In this document: piece after piece, positions 9,246 to 17,011 of the stretch
Numbering within the stretch: the first letter of the stretch is position 1
How the letters are laid out: every line of letters begins with the position of its first letter
Source of the DNA: RGIG3009 sp964470515
Lineage (GTDB): Bacteria > Bacillota > Clostridia > Oscillospirales > Acutalibacteraceae
Length of the DNA stretch: 17,073 nt
Reading direction: 5' to 3'
NCBI GenBank assembly: GCA_964470515.1
Contig: CAYYDD010000034.1
Coordinates: 1-17,073, forward strand
The notes under the pieces: generated by a model
Database searches by the model: none
What the model was told of the DNA's origin: nothing
What the model saw: the letters and a program-made list of their open reading frames with translations, nothing else
Translations under genes and position numbers: made by a program

Positions 9246-11263
9246 CACGGCGGCTTGTCCGCCCGCTGTGGATCATCGGCATCGCGTGGCTGATCGCGTG
9301 CCTGATCGGTGTTTGGGTACCGGCGGAATGGCTGTGGTATATCGCGGCGGCACTGTTTCTGTGCTTTGTCGCCGCACTGCTGATTCCAGAAGTGCGTGCG
9401 TATCATACCGTGCTGCTCGCTTTGATAGCGGCGGTCACGGCGTGCTTGTTGCTGGCCTACTGCGAGCTCGTTCGGTATCAGCCGCTTGCCGCAAGGGTGG
9501 GTGAGGAGATTGTTCTCCGTGCCGAGGTGGATACGACCGGTACGGTTACCGAGCTCCGTGTGCTGTCCGGCGATCTGCCGACGGGAACACGGCTGCTACT
9601 GTGGTCGGAGCCTACCGATGCCGCTCTGGACGATCACGATATCGTCGAGGCCGTGTTCGTGCTGAAGACCGATGAGGTCGAGGGCTTGTCCCTGCTTCAG
9701 ACGAAGGCGAGCGGTGTGTGGTTTGCGGTGACACCGGTGGATATGTCTGCAGAAAGCTGGGTGATCGAAAGCAGTACGCCGACGTTAACCGAACGGATCG
9801 CCGATCAGCGTGACGTGCTCTCTGCGCGTATCCAACGTATGATAGCAGGCGATATCGGTGCCGTGGTCACGGGTATTTGTCTGGGTGCGGATGAATGGTT
9901 GTCCGACGATGCGGTCGCCGCGTTCCGCAGCTGCGGTGTGTCGCATCTGTTTGCGGTGTCCGGGTTACATCTTTCCATTTTGACAACCGCGCTTTTGCGG
10001 CTGTTAAAGCGGTTGCGTATACCGCGCCGTGTGCGCGGGGCGATCACGGTTTCGGTCGTGACGCTCTTTGCGGTGCTTGTGGGATGGACACCGTCCGTCA
10101 CACGCGCCGGTGTGCTGTGCCTGCTTGTCACGCTGGGGGACTGCGCACGTCGGCAGGCGGACGCACGCAATTCACTGGGCTTGGCGTTGTTTTTACTGTT
10201 GCTTGAAAACCCGTTTGCCGCGTACGACGCCGGTCTGTTGCTGTCGTTCTTCGCGACCTTCGGCGTGCTGTTTTTATCCCCCGCTATTCAGGAAATGCTA
10301 CTACGTTTGCCGCTTCACGGCAGGGCACTGACGGTGTGGAAGAGCATCGCGGGGATGATCGGCGTGACGCTGTCGGCTACGCTGACGACGCTACCGATCA
10401 CGGTGATATATTTCGGGTCGGTGTCGCTCGTAGGTATTCTCGCAAACGTGCTGATGACTGTTCCGGCCTCGGCGTTGCTGGTGCTCGGATGGCTGGCTAT
10501 CCTGTCGTTGCTGGCGGGGCTTGTCGTGCTGTACCGGCCGCTTTTGCTCGTTGTCGGATGGCTCTCCAAGCTGTTGCTTGGAATCGCGAAGTTGCTTTCC
10601 GGGTTGCCGCTGTCCACGGTGACGGTGCGCAGTGTTTATCTGATCGTGTGGCTGTTCGGCAGTGCGTTGCTTGTCTTGTTCGGCTACCGTTTGCTTTACC
10701 GCCGCGGTATCGCGATAGCAGCGACCTGTGCGGTGGTCGTTCTCGGTGTCGGTATGGTATTGCACCACACGATGCTACGGGACACGGTACGTATGTACGC
10801 GGTTCCCGGGCAGGAGGAGCTTGCCGTTTGCGTTCTGTATGACGGGCAGGCGGTGGTGGTGACAGCACCGGAGGATACCGAAACGCTGTATGCGATCCGC
10901 TCATCGCTGCGTGAGCAGGGTGTGTCGGCGCTGGACACGGTATTTCTGCCGTCGGGCAATAATCACGCTGTTGCGTACGTGCCTGCGGTGCTGGAGGAGT
11001 ATCTGGCCGATGCTGCGCTGTGTGAGCCGACGGAGGAAACGGTTGCGCTGTGGGATGTCGGTTCTGCCGCGTGGCAGGACAATCGGCTGTGCTTTACGTT
11101 TGGTGAAGTGAGCATCGCGTTTGATGCCGACAGTACGGCCGATTGTGTGTTCACCGGCGGTGCAATAACGCTGTACCGTGACGGTGAGCCGTATACGATA
11201 AATGAGGAAAACGGCGAGCTTCCGTGGTTGTGGATAAGGGACGGAGACTTGCATATCAAATAA
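9242..11263 (+). CDS. comEC: ComEC/Rec2 DNA-uptake channel protein with degenerate C-terminal domain
   Basis: ComEC forms the inner-membrane channel through which single-stranded DNA enters during transformation. The 673-residue protein has N-terminal membrane segments (about 10-72), an OB-like soluble part (about 85-165) and the Competence domain, with hallmark HLFAVSGLHLSI (235-246), then many membrane helices up to about 505. The C-terminal 155 residues occupy the place of the metallo-beta-lactamase-like domain. The usual D-V-G-Q-G-D-A is replaced by VPGQEEL (521-527), and the HxHxDH metal motif is replaced by LPSGNNH (569-575). The start is GTG 9242 within the typA stop (GTGA), with only a weak AAAGAAAG ribosome site, which suggests coupling to typA. 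No other in-frame ATG occurs until codon 168. Family identity is firm. Whether it supports DNA uptake here is not known, since no other competence genes are in view. Confidence 0.93.
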
Positions 11264-11278
11264 GAGGGGTTGTTTTCT

Positions 11279-12331
11279 ATGCCGAGATCGGAACAGGACT
11301 TAAAACTGCATCTGAAACAAGGGGCGCCCGCGCGGGTCTACCTGCTGTACGGCGAGGAAAGCTATCTCACCGCGCATTACGCGGAGCAGGTCATTCGCTT
11401 GGCGGGTATACGCCCGAATGACAGCTTGGCTGAGTTCAATATGCATCGGTTTGACGGGCAGGAATGCTCGTTTGACGCGGTGGAGGAGGCGGCCGAGGCA
11501 CTGCCGCTGATGGCTGACCGCAAATGTGTGGCTGTCAGCAATATGGACGTGACCGCTGCGGCGGTCTTTGACCGCGCGATGGCGTTGGTATCCGATCCGC
11601 CGGATGACACGGTGCTGGTATTCTGGATGACAACGCTGCTGTCCGAGGGTAAACCCAACGCGAAGTGGCGGCAGTTCATCGACGCGGTGGACAAAAACGG
11701 CGTTTGCGTGCAGTTTCCCCGCCGCTCCACCGAGGAGATCGTGCGTATTCTGTGCGCAGGCGCGGGACGGCGGCACAGCACGCTGCAGCCGACTGTCGCG
11801 CGGGAGCTGGTGGAGCAGTGCGGCAACGATATGAATCTGTTGCTCAACGAATTGGATAAGCTGTGCGCGGTGGCGGGCACGGGCGAGATCACCTCGACCA
11901 TTCTGGCCGAGGTGGCCACCAAAAACCTGAACGCGCAGGTGTTCGAGCTGTCCAATGCGATTTTAAAGCATAATTATGAAAGTGCGTATACCATTCTTCA
12001 CCGCTTGTTTGCCACCAAGCTGGAGCCGCTGGTGATCTTGGCCGCACTGTCCGGCGCGTACACCGATCTGTACCGTGCGAAGCTGGCGGCAATCGGAGGT
12101 CAGCGTGCGGAAACGCTGATCGAGGAATTTGACTATAAGGGCAAGGCGTTCCGCTTGCGATACGCCCAGCGCGATTGTAGCCGTTTATCGCTGGAATCAC
12201 TGCGAGAGAGCTTGGATATTCTGGCGCAGGCCGACCGTCGGCTGAAGTCCTATACCAGTGATAAGCGCACTATCTTGGAGGAGACTGCGGCTAAGCTGAT
12301 CGTGACGGCCAAGCTGGGGAGAACGGAATGA
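11279..12331 (+). CDS. holA: DNA polymerase III subunit delta
   Basis: HolA (delta) is the clamp-loader subunit that opens the beta sliding clamp for the replicative polymerase. The 350-residue protein shows the family pattern: VYLLYGEESYL (20-30) in the N-terminal AAA-like domain, the LPLMADRKCVAVSNMD region (75-90) that leads to the clamp-contacting part, and the C-terminal collar helices ending in DRRLKSYTSDKRTILEE. ATG 11279 is chosen because AGAGGGG at 11263-11269 lies 9 nt before it; an in-frame TTG at 11270 abuts that site and is unlikely. The gene begins 15 nt after comEC, an order (comEC then holA) common in bacteria. Its stop overlaps the next start as ATGA. The length is normal and no defects are seen. 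Confidence 0.95.
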   Translation: MPRSEQDLKLHLKQGAPARVYLLYGEESYLTAHYAEQVIRLAGIRPNDSLAEFNMHRFDGQECSFDAVEEAAEALPLMADRKCVAVSNMDVTAAAVFDRAMALVSDPPDDTVLVFWMTTLLSEGKPNAKWRQFIDAVDKNGVCVQFPRRSTEEIVRILCAGAGRRHSTLQPTVARELVEQCGNDMNLLLNELDKLCAVAGTGEITSTILAEVATKNLNAQVFELSNAILKHNYESAYTILHRLFATKLEPLVILAALSGAYTDLYRAKLAAIGGQRAETLIEEFDYKGKAFRLRYAQRDCSRLSLESLRESLDILAQADRRLKSYTSDKRTILEETAAKLIVTAKLGRTE

Positions 12332-12930
12332 TCCCCACCGTACGCGAGGCCATCGCGGTCGAGGGAAAATACGACGCGATCCGCCTGCGCTCCGTGGTCA
12401 ACGCCACGGTAGTGGTGACCGACGGCTTCGGCCTTTTCAAGCAGCCGAAGAAGCTGGAGCTGCTGCGGAGGTTGGCTGCGGTGCAGGGGCTTATCGTGTT
12501 GACCGACAGCGATGCCGCAGGCTTTGTCATCCGCGACCGCATTGCCGGGGCACTGCCCACGGAACAGGTGTTGCACGCCTATGCACCGGAGATCGTCGGC
12601 AAGGAACGCCGCAAGCGTACTCCGTCAAAGGAGGGGCTGCTCGGCGTGGAGGGCATTGACGGTGAGCGGCTGTTACAGGCACTTATCCGCGCGGGTGCCA
12701 CGATAGAGGATATACCGCCCGCCGACCGCCCTGTCTCGTATCTGACTAAGGCGCGGATGTTTGAGGATGGGTTGTCCGGCGGCGTGCACAGCGCACGGCT
12801 GCGTGAGGCTTTGCTGATCGAATTGGGCCTGCCGCGGCGGTTGTCGGCCAACCGTTTGTTGGAGGTCGTCAACGCGTTGCTGAGTGAAGAGGAATACCGC
12901 GCGTTGCTTGCACATATCAAAGGAGAGTAA
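12328..12930 (+). CDS. rnmV: RNase M5-like Toprim domain protein
   Basis: RNase M5 matures 5S rRNA precursors in Firmicutes using a Toprim catalytic domain. This 200-residue protein has the Toprim signature: E12 in AVEGKYDA, the TDGFGLF stretch (31-37) and the metal-binding D60/D62 in LTDSDAAG (58-65). An M5-like KEGLLGVEG (101-109) and a C-terminal helical region resembling DUF4093 follow. The length is close to that of known M5 (about 185 aa). The ATG lies in the holA stop (ATGA), with GGGGAGAA at 12316-12323 as ribosome site. In Bacillus rnmV sits next to ksgA; here it sits between holA and maf. Small Toprim proteins of other roles cannot be excluded, so the rnmV name is probable rather than certain. 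It ends 5 nt before maf. Confidence 0.75.
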   Translation: MIPTVREAIAVEGKYDAIRLRSVVNATVVVTDGFGLFKQPKKLELLRRLAAVQGLIVLTDSDAAGFVIRDRIAGALPTEQVLHAYAPEIVGKERRKRTPSKEGLLGVEGIDGERLLQALIRAGATIEDIPPADRPVSYLTKARMFEDGLSGGVHSARLREALLIELGLPRRLSANRLLEVVNALLSEEEYRALLAHIKGE

Positions 12931-12935
12931 GAGCT

Positions 12936-13490
12936 ATGGATCGACCCATCGTGCTGGCATCGGCATCGCCGCGCCGCCGCGAGATACTGGAGCTGCTGGG
13001 CTTTCACTATACGGTCTGCCCTGCCCGCACCGAGCTGCCTGCCGACCCGTCGTTGTCGGCGGAGGATGCGATATTGCGTGTGGCGCGCGGAAAGGCGGAG
13101 GAGGTCGCGGCACAGTATCCGAACGAGCTCGTGTTGGGCGCGGATACGGCGGTGGTCGTGGACGAGACGATCCTGGGCAAGCCGCACGACGCGGAGGAGG
13201 CCAAAGCAATGCTGCGCCAGCTATCCGGTCGTGCACATCGGGTCATTACTGCGGTGTGGGTGTGCGGTGACGGGTTCAACACCGGCTTTGTCGACGTGGC
13301 GGAGGTCACCTTTTACCCGATGAACGAGCTAGAGATCGCCGCGTACGTGGCATCCGGTGAGCCGATGGATAAGGCCGGTGCCTATGCGGTGCAGGGCTGC
13401 GGCGCACGGTATATTCGTAGCGTTCACGGTGATTTCTATACCGTGATGGGGCTGCCCGGCGGCCGATTATACCGCTTTTTACGCAAATAA
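12936..13490 (+). CDS. maf: Maf-family nucleoside triphosphate pyrophosphatase (YhdE type)
   Basis: Maf proteins hydrolyse nucleoside triphosphates such as dTTP and UTP or modified forms to monophosphates, cleaning the nucleotide pool; some family members are linked to septum inhibition. The 184-residue product carries the substrate-binding loop SASPRRREIL (9-18), the catalytic aspartate D70 in VLGADTAV, GKP (81-83), and EPMDKAGAYAVQG (142-154) followed by GLPGGRLYRFL. The last block resembles the YhdE subgroup, which prefers dTTP/UTP, so that specificity is likely. AGGAG at 12921-12925 lies 10 nt before the ATG, inside the end of the preceding gene. It is followed by a 39-nt gap to the LTA synthase gene with no terminator. 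Confidence 0.95.
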   Translation: MDRPIVLASASPRRREILELLGFHYTVCPARTELPADPSLSAEDAILRVARGKAEEVAAQYPNELVLGADTAVVVDETILGKPHDAEEAKAMLRQLSGRAHRVITAVWVCGDGFNTGFVDVAEVTFYPMNELEIAAYVASGEPMDKAGAYAVQGCGARYIRSVHGDFYTVMGLPGGRLYRFLRK

Positions 13491-13512
13491 GTTCGACAGA
13501 TTTCAACAAGAA

Positions 13513-13527
13513 AGGATCGCGATGTAA
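13513..13527 (+). promoter_or_regulatory. Ribosome site plus minimal ATG-TAA start-stop element before the LTA synthase gene
   Basis: AGGA at 13513-13516 is followed after 5 nt by ATG (13522-13524) and immediately by TAA (13525-13527). The real start of the downstream gene, ATG 13530, comes 8 nt after the first ATG in another frame. The ribosome site is well spaced for the start-stop pair but 13 nt away from ATG 13530, and the GGA just before that ATG is too close to act. No other in-frame start lies nearby upstream. A ribosome could initiate, stop at once and reinitiate. The element may be accidental. Confidence 0.35.
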
Positions 13528-13529
13528 GG

Positions 13530-15548
13530 ATGAAGCACGTAAAACAAGCGGCTTCCGCTAAGAAAGCCCCGACATGGCATTTTATGGTATTTTTACCAGT
13601 GTCTCTGCTATGGATGGAGCTGGTGTTCCGCGCCGCAACGGTGGATTGCTTTTTCGGGGGCGGGTTGTTTTTTACCTTCGGGTTTACCGTAGCGGCTGCG
13701 GCACTGCTGTACGTGCTGTGCACGCTGTTTAAGAAGGAAGTCAACCGTATCATCGTGATTGTGGTATTGGCGGTGCTGGCGGTCGTGTTCAGCTCACAGA
13801 TCGTTTATCACGGCGTGTTTAATACCTATTACATTTTGTATTCGCTGGGACGTGCGGGACAGGTGGCGCAGTTCTGGAAGGACACGCTACTGTCGATATG
13901 GCGTAATCTGTTTGCCATTCTGTGCACGTTCGTTCCGCTGGCGGTATATATTTTGTTCGGCAAAAAGCTGTTTCCTGCCCGCCGTGCGCCCGGTCTGCTC
14001 AAGGGTGCGGTGCTCGTCGTGATGGTGATATTCCACCTGCTCGCAATGCTGACGGCGCTGTGCTTCAAGGAGGGCGATACCAGCCCCGGTGCGCTGTACA
14101 CCAAGCAGTTCGCTGTGGATGAGTCGATGGAACAGTTCGGTTTGCTCACCACCGTGCGATTGGATCTGAAATATCTGATTTTCGGCACGAATATCGACGA
14201 CGACCCCGATCTGCCGTCGTCGCTGCCCGTGGAGCCGGAGCCCGAGCCTGACCCGGTGGTGTACGGCGACAACGTGATCGATTCGCTGGATTTCGAGGCG
14301 CTTGCCGCAGCGGAAACCGATAAGAATATCAAAAAGATGCACGAGTATTTCGGCTCGGTGACTCCTACCAAGGAAAACGAGTACACGGGCAAATTCAAGG
14401 GGAAGAACTTAATCTTTATCGTGGCGGAGGGCTTCTCGCCCTACGCCGTCAGTGAGGAGCTGACGCCGACGCTGTACAAGCTGTCTCACGAGGGTATCCA
14501 GTGCACCGACTATTATACGCCCGGCTGGGGCGTGTCCACATCAGACGGTGAATACACCAGTCTGCTCAGCCTGATGCCGGCCACCGGTGTGCACAGTATG
14601 GAGTATTCCGCTGACCGCAATATGTATTTCTCCCTCGGTAATCTGCTGGGGGCGCAGGGCTATAACACCTACGCGTTCCACAACCACACCTATACGTATT
14701 ACGGACGGCATAAGTCGCACCCGAATCTGGGCTATACGTACAAGGGCATCGGCAACGGTCTGGAGCTGGATTATTCGCAGTATTATACCAAGAAATACAC
14801 CACTCGCTGGCCGAATTCGGATTATCTGATGGCGTTGGCCACAGAAGAGCAGTATATGAATCAGCAGCCGTTCCACACCTATTATCTGACGGTGAGCGGG
14901 CATATGTTGTATACCTTTATGGGCAACAGTATGGCATCGTATCATAAGGACAAGGTCGCTCAGCTGCAATACGAGTCCGAGCAGGTGAAGGCGTATCTGG
15001 CGTGCCAGATCGAGCTGGATCTGATGCTGCAGGAGCTGGTCTCCACGTTGCAGGAGAAGGGCATCGCAGACGATACCGTCATCGTGCTTACCGCCGATCA
15101 CTATCCCTATGGCCTGCAAATGCCGAACGAAACCGACTATTACAGCGAGCTGGCCGGCTATGACACCAGCTCGACCTTCGAGAAATACAAGAACACGCTG
15201 ATTATGTGGCACGAAGGGCTGGAAAGTATCGTCATTGATGAACCGACCTACAGCATCGATCTGCTGCCTACGCTGTGCAATCTGTTCGGGTTGGATTACG
15301 ATTCCCGTTTATTGATGGGCCGCGATTTTCTGTCGGATGCCACGCCGCTGGTGTGCTTCTCCAACCGCAGCTGGATCACGGATAAGGGGCGCTACGATTC
15401 CTCCACCAAGACTTTCACCCCGAACGAGGGCGTGACGGTGAGCGAGGATTATGTCAAGACCGTGTCCTCCATCGTCAGCCGCAAATTCACCTACGCCGAT
15501 TTGATCCTGAAAAAGGACTATTACGATATCGTGCTCGGCGACGAATAA
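13530..15548 (+). CDS. LTA synthase family protein (membrane phosphoglycerol transferase, sulfatase fold)
   Basis: LtaS-type enzymes move glycerol-phosphate from phosphatidylglycerol onto a growing lipoteichoic acid chain on the outer membrane face. The 672-residue product has five predicted membrane helices (about 15-33, 41-67, 73-97, 124-144, 155-179), an acidic proline-rich linker (VEPEPEPDP, 234-242) and an extracellular sulfatase-like domain from about 292. Active-site residues line up with LtaS: metal ligand E300 in VAEGFS, catalytic T337 in STSDGEY, H458 in SGHMLY and D523/H524 in TADHYP. The acceptor polymer is not shown by the sequence; related enzymes include LTA primases and other phosphoglycerol or phosphoethanolamine transferases. 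ATG 13530 has no well-spaced ribosome site (see the start-stop element). In-frame ATGs at codons 19 and 29 would cut into the first helix. It is the last gene of the typA run and ends before a convergent terminator. Confidence 0.92.
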   Translation: MKHVKQAASAKKAPTWHFMVFLPVSLLWMELVFRAATVDCFFGGGLFFTFGFTVAAAALLYVLCTLFKKEVNRIIVIVVLAVLAVVFSSQIVYHGVFNTYYILYSLGRAGQVAQFWKDTLLSIWRNLFAILCTFVPLAVYILFGKKLFPARRAPGLLKGAVLVVMVIFHLLAMLTALCFKEGDTSPGALYTKQFAVDESMEQFGLLTTVRLDLKYLIFGTNIDDDPDLPSSLPVEPEPEPDPVVYGDNVIDSLDFEALAAAETDKNIKKMHEYFGSVTPTKENEYTGKFKGKNLIFIVAEGFSPYAVSEELTPTLYKLSHEGIQCTDYYTPGWGVSTSDGEYTSLLSLMPATGVHSMEYSADRNMYFSLGNLLGAQGYNTYAFHNHTYTYYGRHKSHPNLGYTYKGIGNGLELDYSQYYTKKYTTRWPNSDYLMALATEEQYMNQQPFHTYYLTVSGHMLYTFMGNSMASYHKDKVAQLQYESEQVKAYLACQIELDLMLQELVSTLQEKGIADDTVIVLTADHYPYGLQMPNETDYYSELAGYDTSSTFEKYKNTLIMWHEGLESIVIDEPTYSIDLLPTLCNLFGLDYDSRLLMGRDFLSDATPLVCFSNRSWITDKGRYDSSTKTFTPNEGVTVSEDYVKTVSSIVSRKFTYADLILKKDYYDIVLGDE

Positions 15549-15661
15549 AGTCAAGCCCCTTGGGGAGCACCCCGCATAAAGAACAAAGCAGAGCAATTAG
15601 CTCGTTATCCTTAGCGGAGTATTGTAGCGCTATTTACAAGAATTTTTTATAATTAAACTCA
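15549..15661. other. Intergenic region between the convergent LTA synthase and hsdS genes
   Basis: This short non-coding stretch carries small self-complementary pieces: CCCCTTGGGG (15556-15565), GGGG-AGCA-CCCC (15562-15573), GAGC/GCTC (15591-15603) and TAGCGCTA (15625-15632). GC drops from the roughly 58-60% of the LTA synthase gene to AT-rich DNA by 15640. I see no ORF, tRNA or recognisable attachment site. It marks the junction between the core-like genes on the left and the restriction-modification locus on the right. Confidence 0.5.
15622..15648 (+). terminator. Weak candidate terminator for the LTA synthase gene
   Basis: TTGTA (15622-15626) and TACAA (15635-15639) form a 5-bp stem around an 8-nt loop, and a run of six T follows at 15643-15648. 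The stem is short and AT-rich, so it may be inefficient. The stronger hairpin 14 nt downstream probably does most of the work. Confidence 0.3.
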
Positions 15662-15703
15662 AAAGCACCCTCTATGCTATAAACACAGCATAGAGGGTGC
15701 TTT
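15662..15703. terminator. Strong bidirectional terminator between convergent genes
   Basis: Arms 15662-15678 (AAAGCACCCTCTATGCT) and 15687-15703 form a perfect 17-bp stem with an 8-nt loop, ATAAACAC. Read on the - strand it begins right after the hsdS stop codon (15704-15706) and ends in GCTTTTGAG. On the + strand it ends in GCTTTCTATAT. Each direction has a U-rich side, somewhat better for hsdS. It can end both the typA-LTA synthase run and the hsd operon. Confidence 0.88.
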
Positions 15704-17011
15704 CTATATAAGTATTTGTTTTAACAGCTCGGTGGCAGACTCATCGGCAGGATCGTTTGTGCCGAGCTTTCCTCGGAAGGCATCGGCGAGGATGGATTTC
15801 TTCATCATGGCGATCTTGTCCAGCATTTCCTCGGCGGCCTCTTTGATCCGCTGCTCGTTGCCGAGCAGTTCATCGAGGATACGGACGATCTCATGCTGTT
15901 CGTCGAGAGTTGGGATTCTCATCGGTGCAGAGGACACGACCTGCTGATTGATCTTGGGCATATTTCCGGCTGTGCCTGTTGCATTGCTGCGGAAATATGA
16001 GAGGACGGTTTGTGTCTTTAACTGGTATGCTATAAACTCTGCGGATACGCCATCCTTTACCTGCAATTTCATCATAAGGTCGGGATAGATGAACTCGTGA
16101 TATCCTCCAGTATAAATGGCACTTGTGCCTACTTTTTCAAGTGAGTTCGCTCTCTGAATAAGGATATCGCCTGGTACCATCCACAGGTGGGAGCTTTCCG
16201 GTATTTCCTCGTCAATATACTTGAAGTGTTCGGGAGCAAATGTTCCCGAAGTAGTTGCCGAGAGCGTCATACTTTTATACTTGGTTGGGTAATTTACTGG
16301 TTGTGGAGAATATCCGTTTCTCGGTTTGTCCTTCAAAACATCGAGAAGGACACAATTATTCCATTGCTCGGAAATATCGTTTGCTTTTCTCCATTCTTCG
16401 GTGAGGTCACCACTGAACGCCTGATATAGAATAGCGTTTTTCCTGATCTCATATCCATCGACAATACTCTGTGCATTCTCCGCTGCCTTATCTAAATCAG
16501 CAAAAAGCTCTGTAATCGTATCTACAATGCGCTTTTGTTCTGCGAGAGGCGGGACTGGTATTAAGATTTTTGAAACTGTACTTGTTGAAAGATGCTTGAC
16601 CGTGACACTCGGCGTTGCATCGTTAACTTGTCTTAACGGTTGAGGCAGAAAATAAAAAAGGAAATCGTCAAGCAATAGCTTAGAAGAGCTTTTAATGGTA
16701 CATACACGCTGATTTAACAAAGCATCGGCGCTTTGCCATTTGCTGACATTAAAATCACCATCCATACCAATCAGAATATCCCCGTTTTTTATAACGTAAC
16801 TATCGGGACATTCCTCGTCGGTATATGTTTCTGTGTATCCACGGACAACATCACGAATACGGATAAGGGGTTTTGCTGATTCGTTTTTAACGGTGAATCG
16901 TTTGGAGTCAAAAGGATATCCGCTTTTGGTTTCCGAGAGATCTCCTAATTTAACCCATACCCAGTTAGAGGGAACAGGATATTTGTCCGGGGTTTTAACA
17001 ACCTTTGCCAT
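15704..17011 (-). CDS. hsdS: Type I restriction-modification specificity subunit (HsdS)
   Basis: HsdS directs the HsdM2S methyltransferase, and with HsdR the restriction complex, to a two-part DNA site. The 435-residue protein has the two-fold layout: target-recognition domain 1 (about 15-155), a coiled-coil conserved region beginning PLAEQKRIV (155-163, to about 210), recognition domain 2 (about 220-368, ending GNMPKINQQVV), and a second conserved region beginning TLDEQHEIV (368-376, to about 420). Both conserved regions end in similar blocks, QAFSGDL and DAFRGKL. The length is typical (400-450). The ATG overlaps the stop of the preceding gene as TAATG, with GGAGGG at 17018-17023 as ribosome site. 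GC is about 42% in the recognition domains but about 55% in the C-terminal part, a mosaic pattern. The recognised sequence cannot be read from the protein alone. Confidence 0.95.
   Translation of the reverse strand: MAKVVKTPDKYPVPSNWVWVKLGDLSETKSGYPFDSKRFTVKNESAKPLIRIRDVVRGYTETYTDEECPDSYVIKNGDILIGMDGDFNVSKWQSADALLNQRVCTIKSSSKLLLDDFLFYFLPQPLRQVNDATPSVTVKHLSTSTVSKILIPVPPLAEQKRIVDTITELFADLDKAAENAQSIVDGYEIRKNAILYQAFSGDLTEEWRKANDISEQWNNCVLLDVLKDKPRNGYSPQPVNYPTKYKSMTLSATTSGTFAPEHFKYIDEEIPESSHLWMVPGDILIQRANSLEKVGTSAIYTGGYHEFIYPDLMMKLQVKDGVSAEFIAYQLKTQTVLSYFRSNATGTAGNMPKINQQVVSSAPMRIPTLDEQHEIVRILDELLGNEQRIKEAAEEMLDKIAMMKKSILADAFRGKLGTNDPADESATELLKQILI

Noticed and set aside
14541..15212. 223-codon open frame on the - strand, antisense to the LTA synthase gene
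   Set aside because: It overlaps the conserved catalytic domain coding region, has no family features and no ribosome site that I could see.
15648..15653. Perfect TATAAT hexamer in the intergenic region
   Set aside because: It has no matching -35 at 16-18 bp and no TG extension. On the + strand it would fire straight into the strong terminator with no gene beyond, so it is likely just AT-rich sequence.
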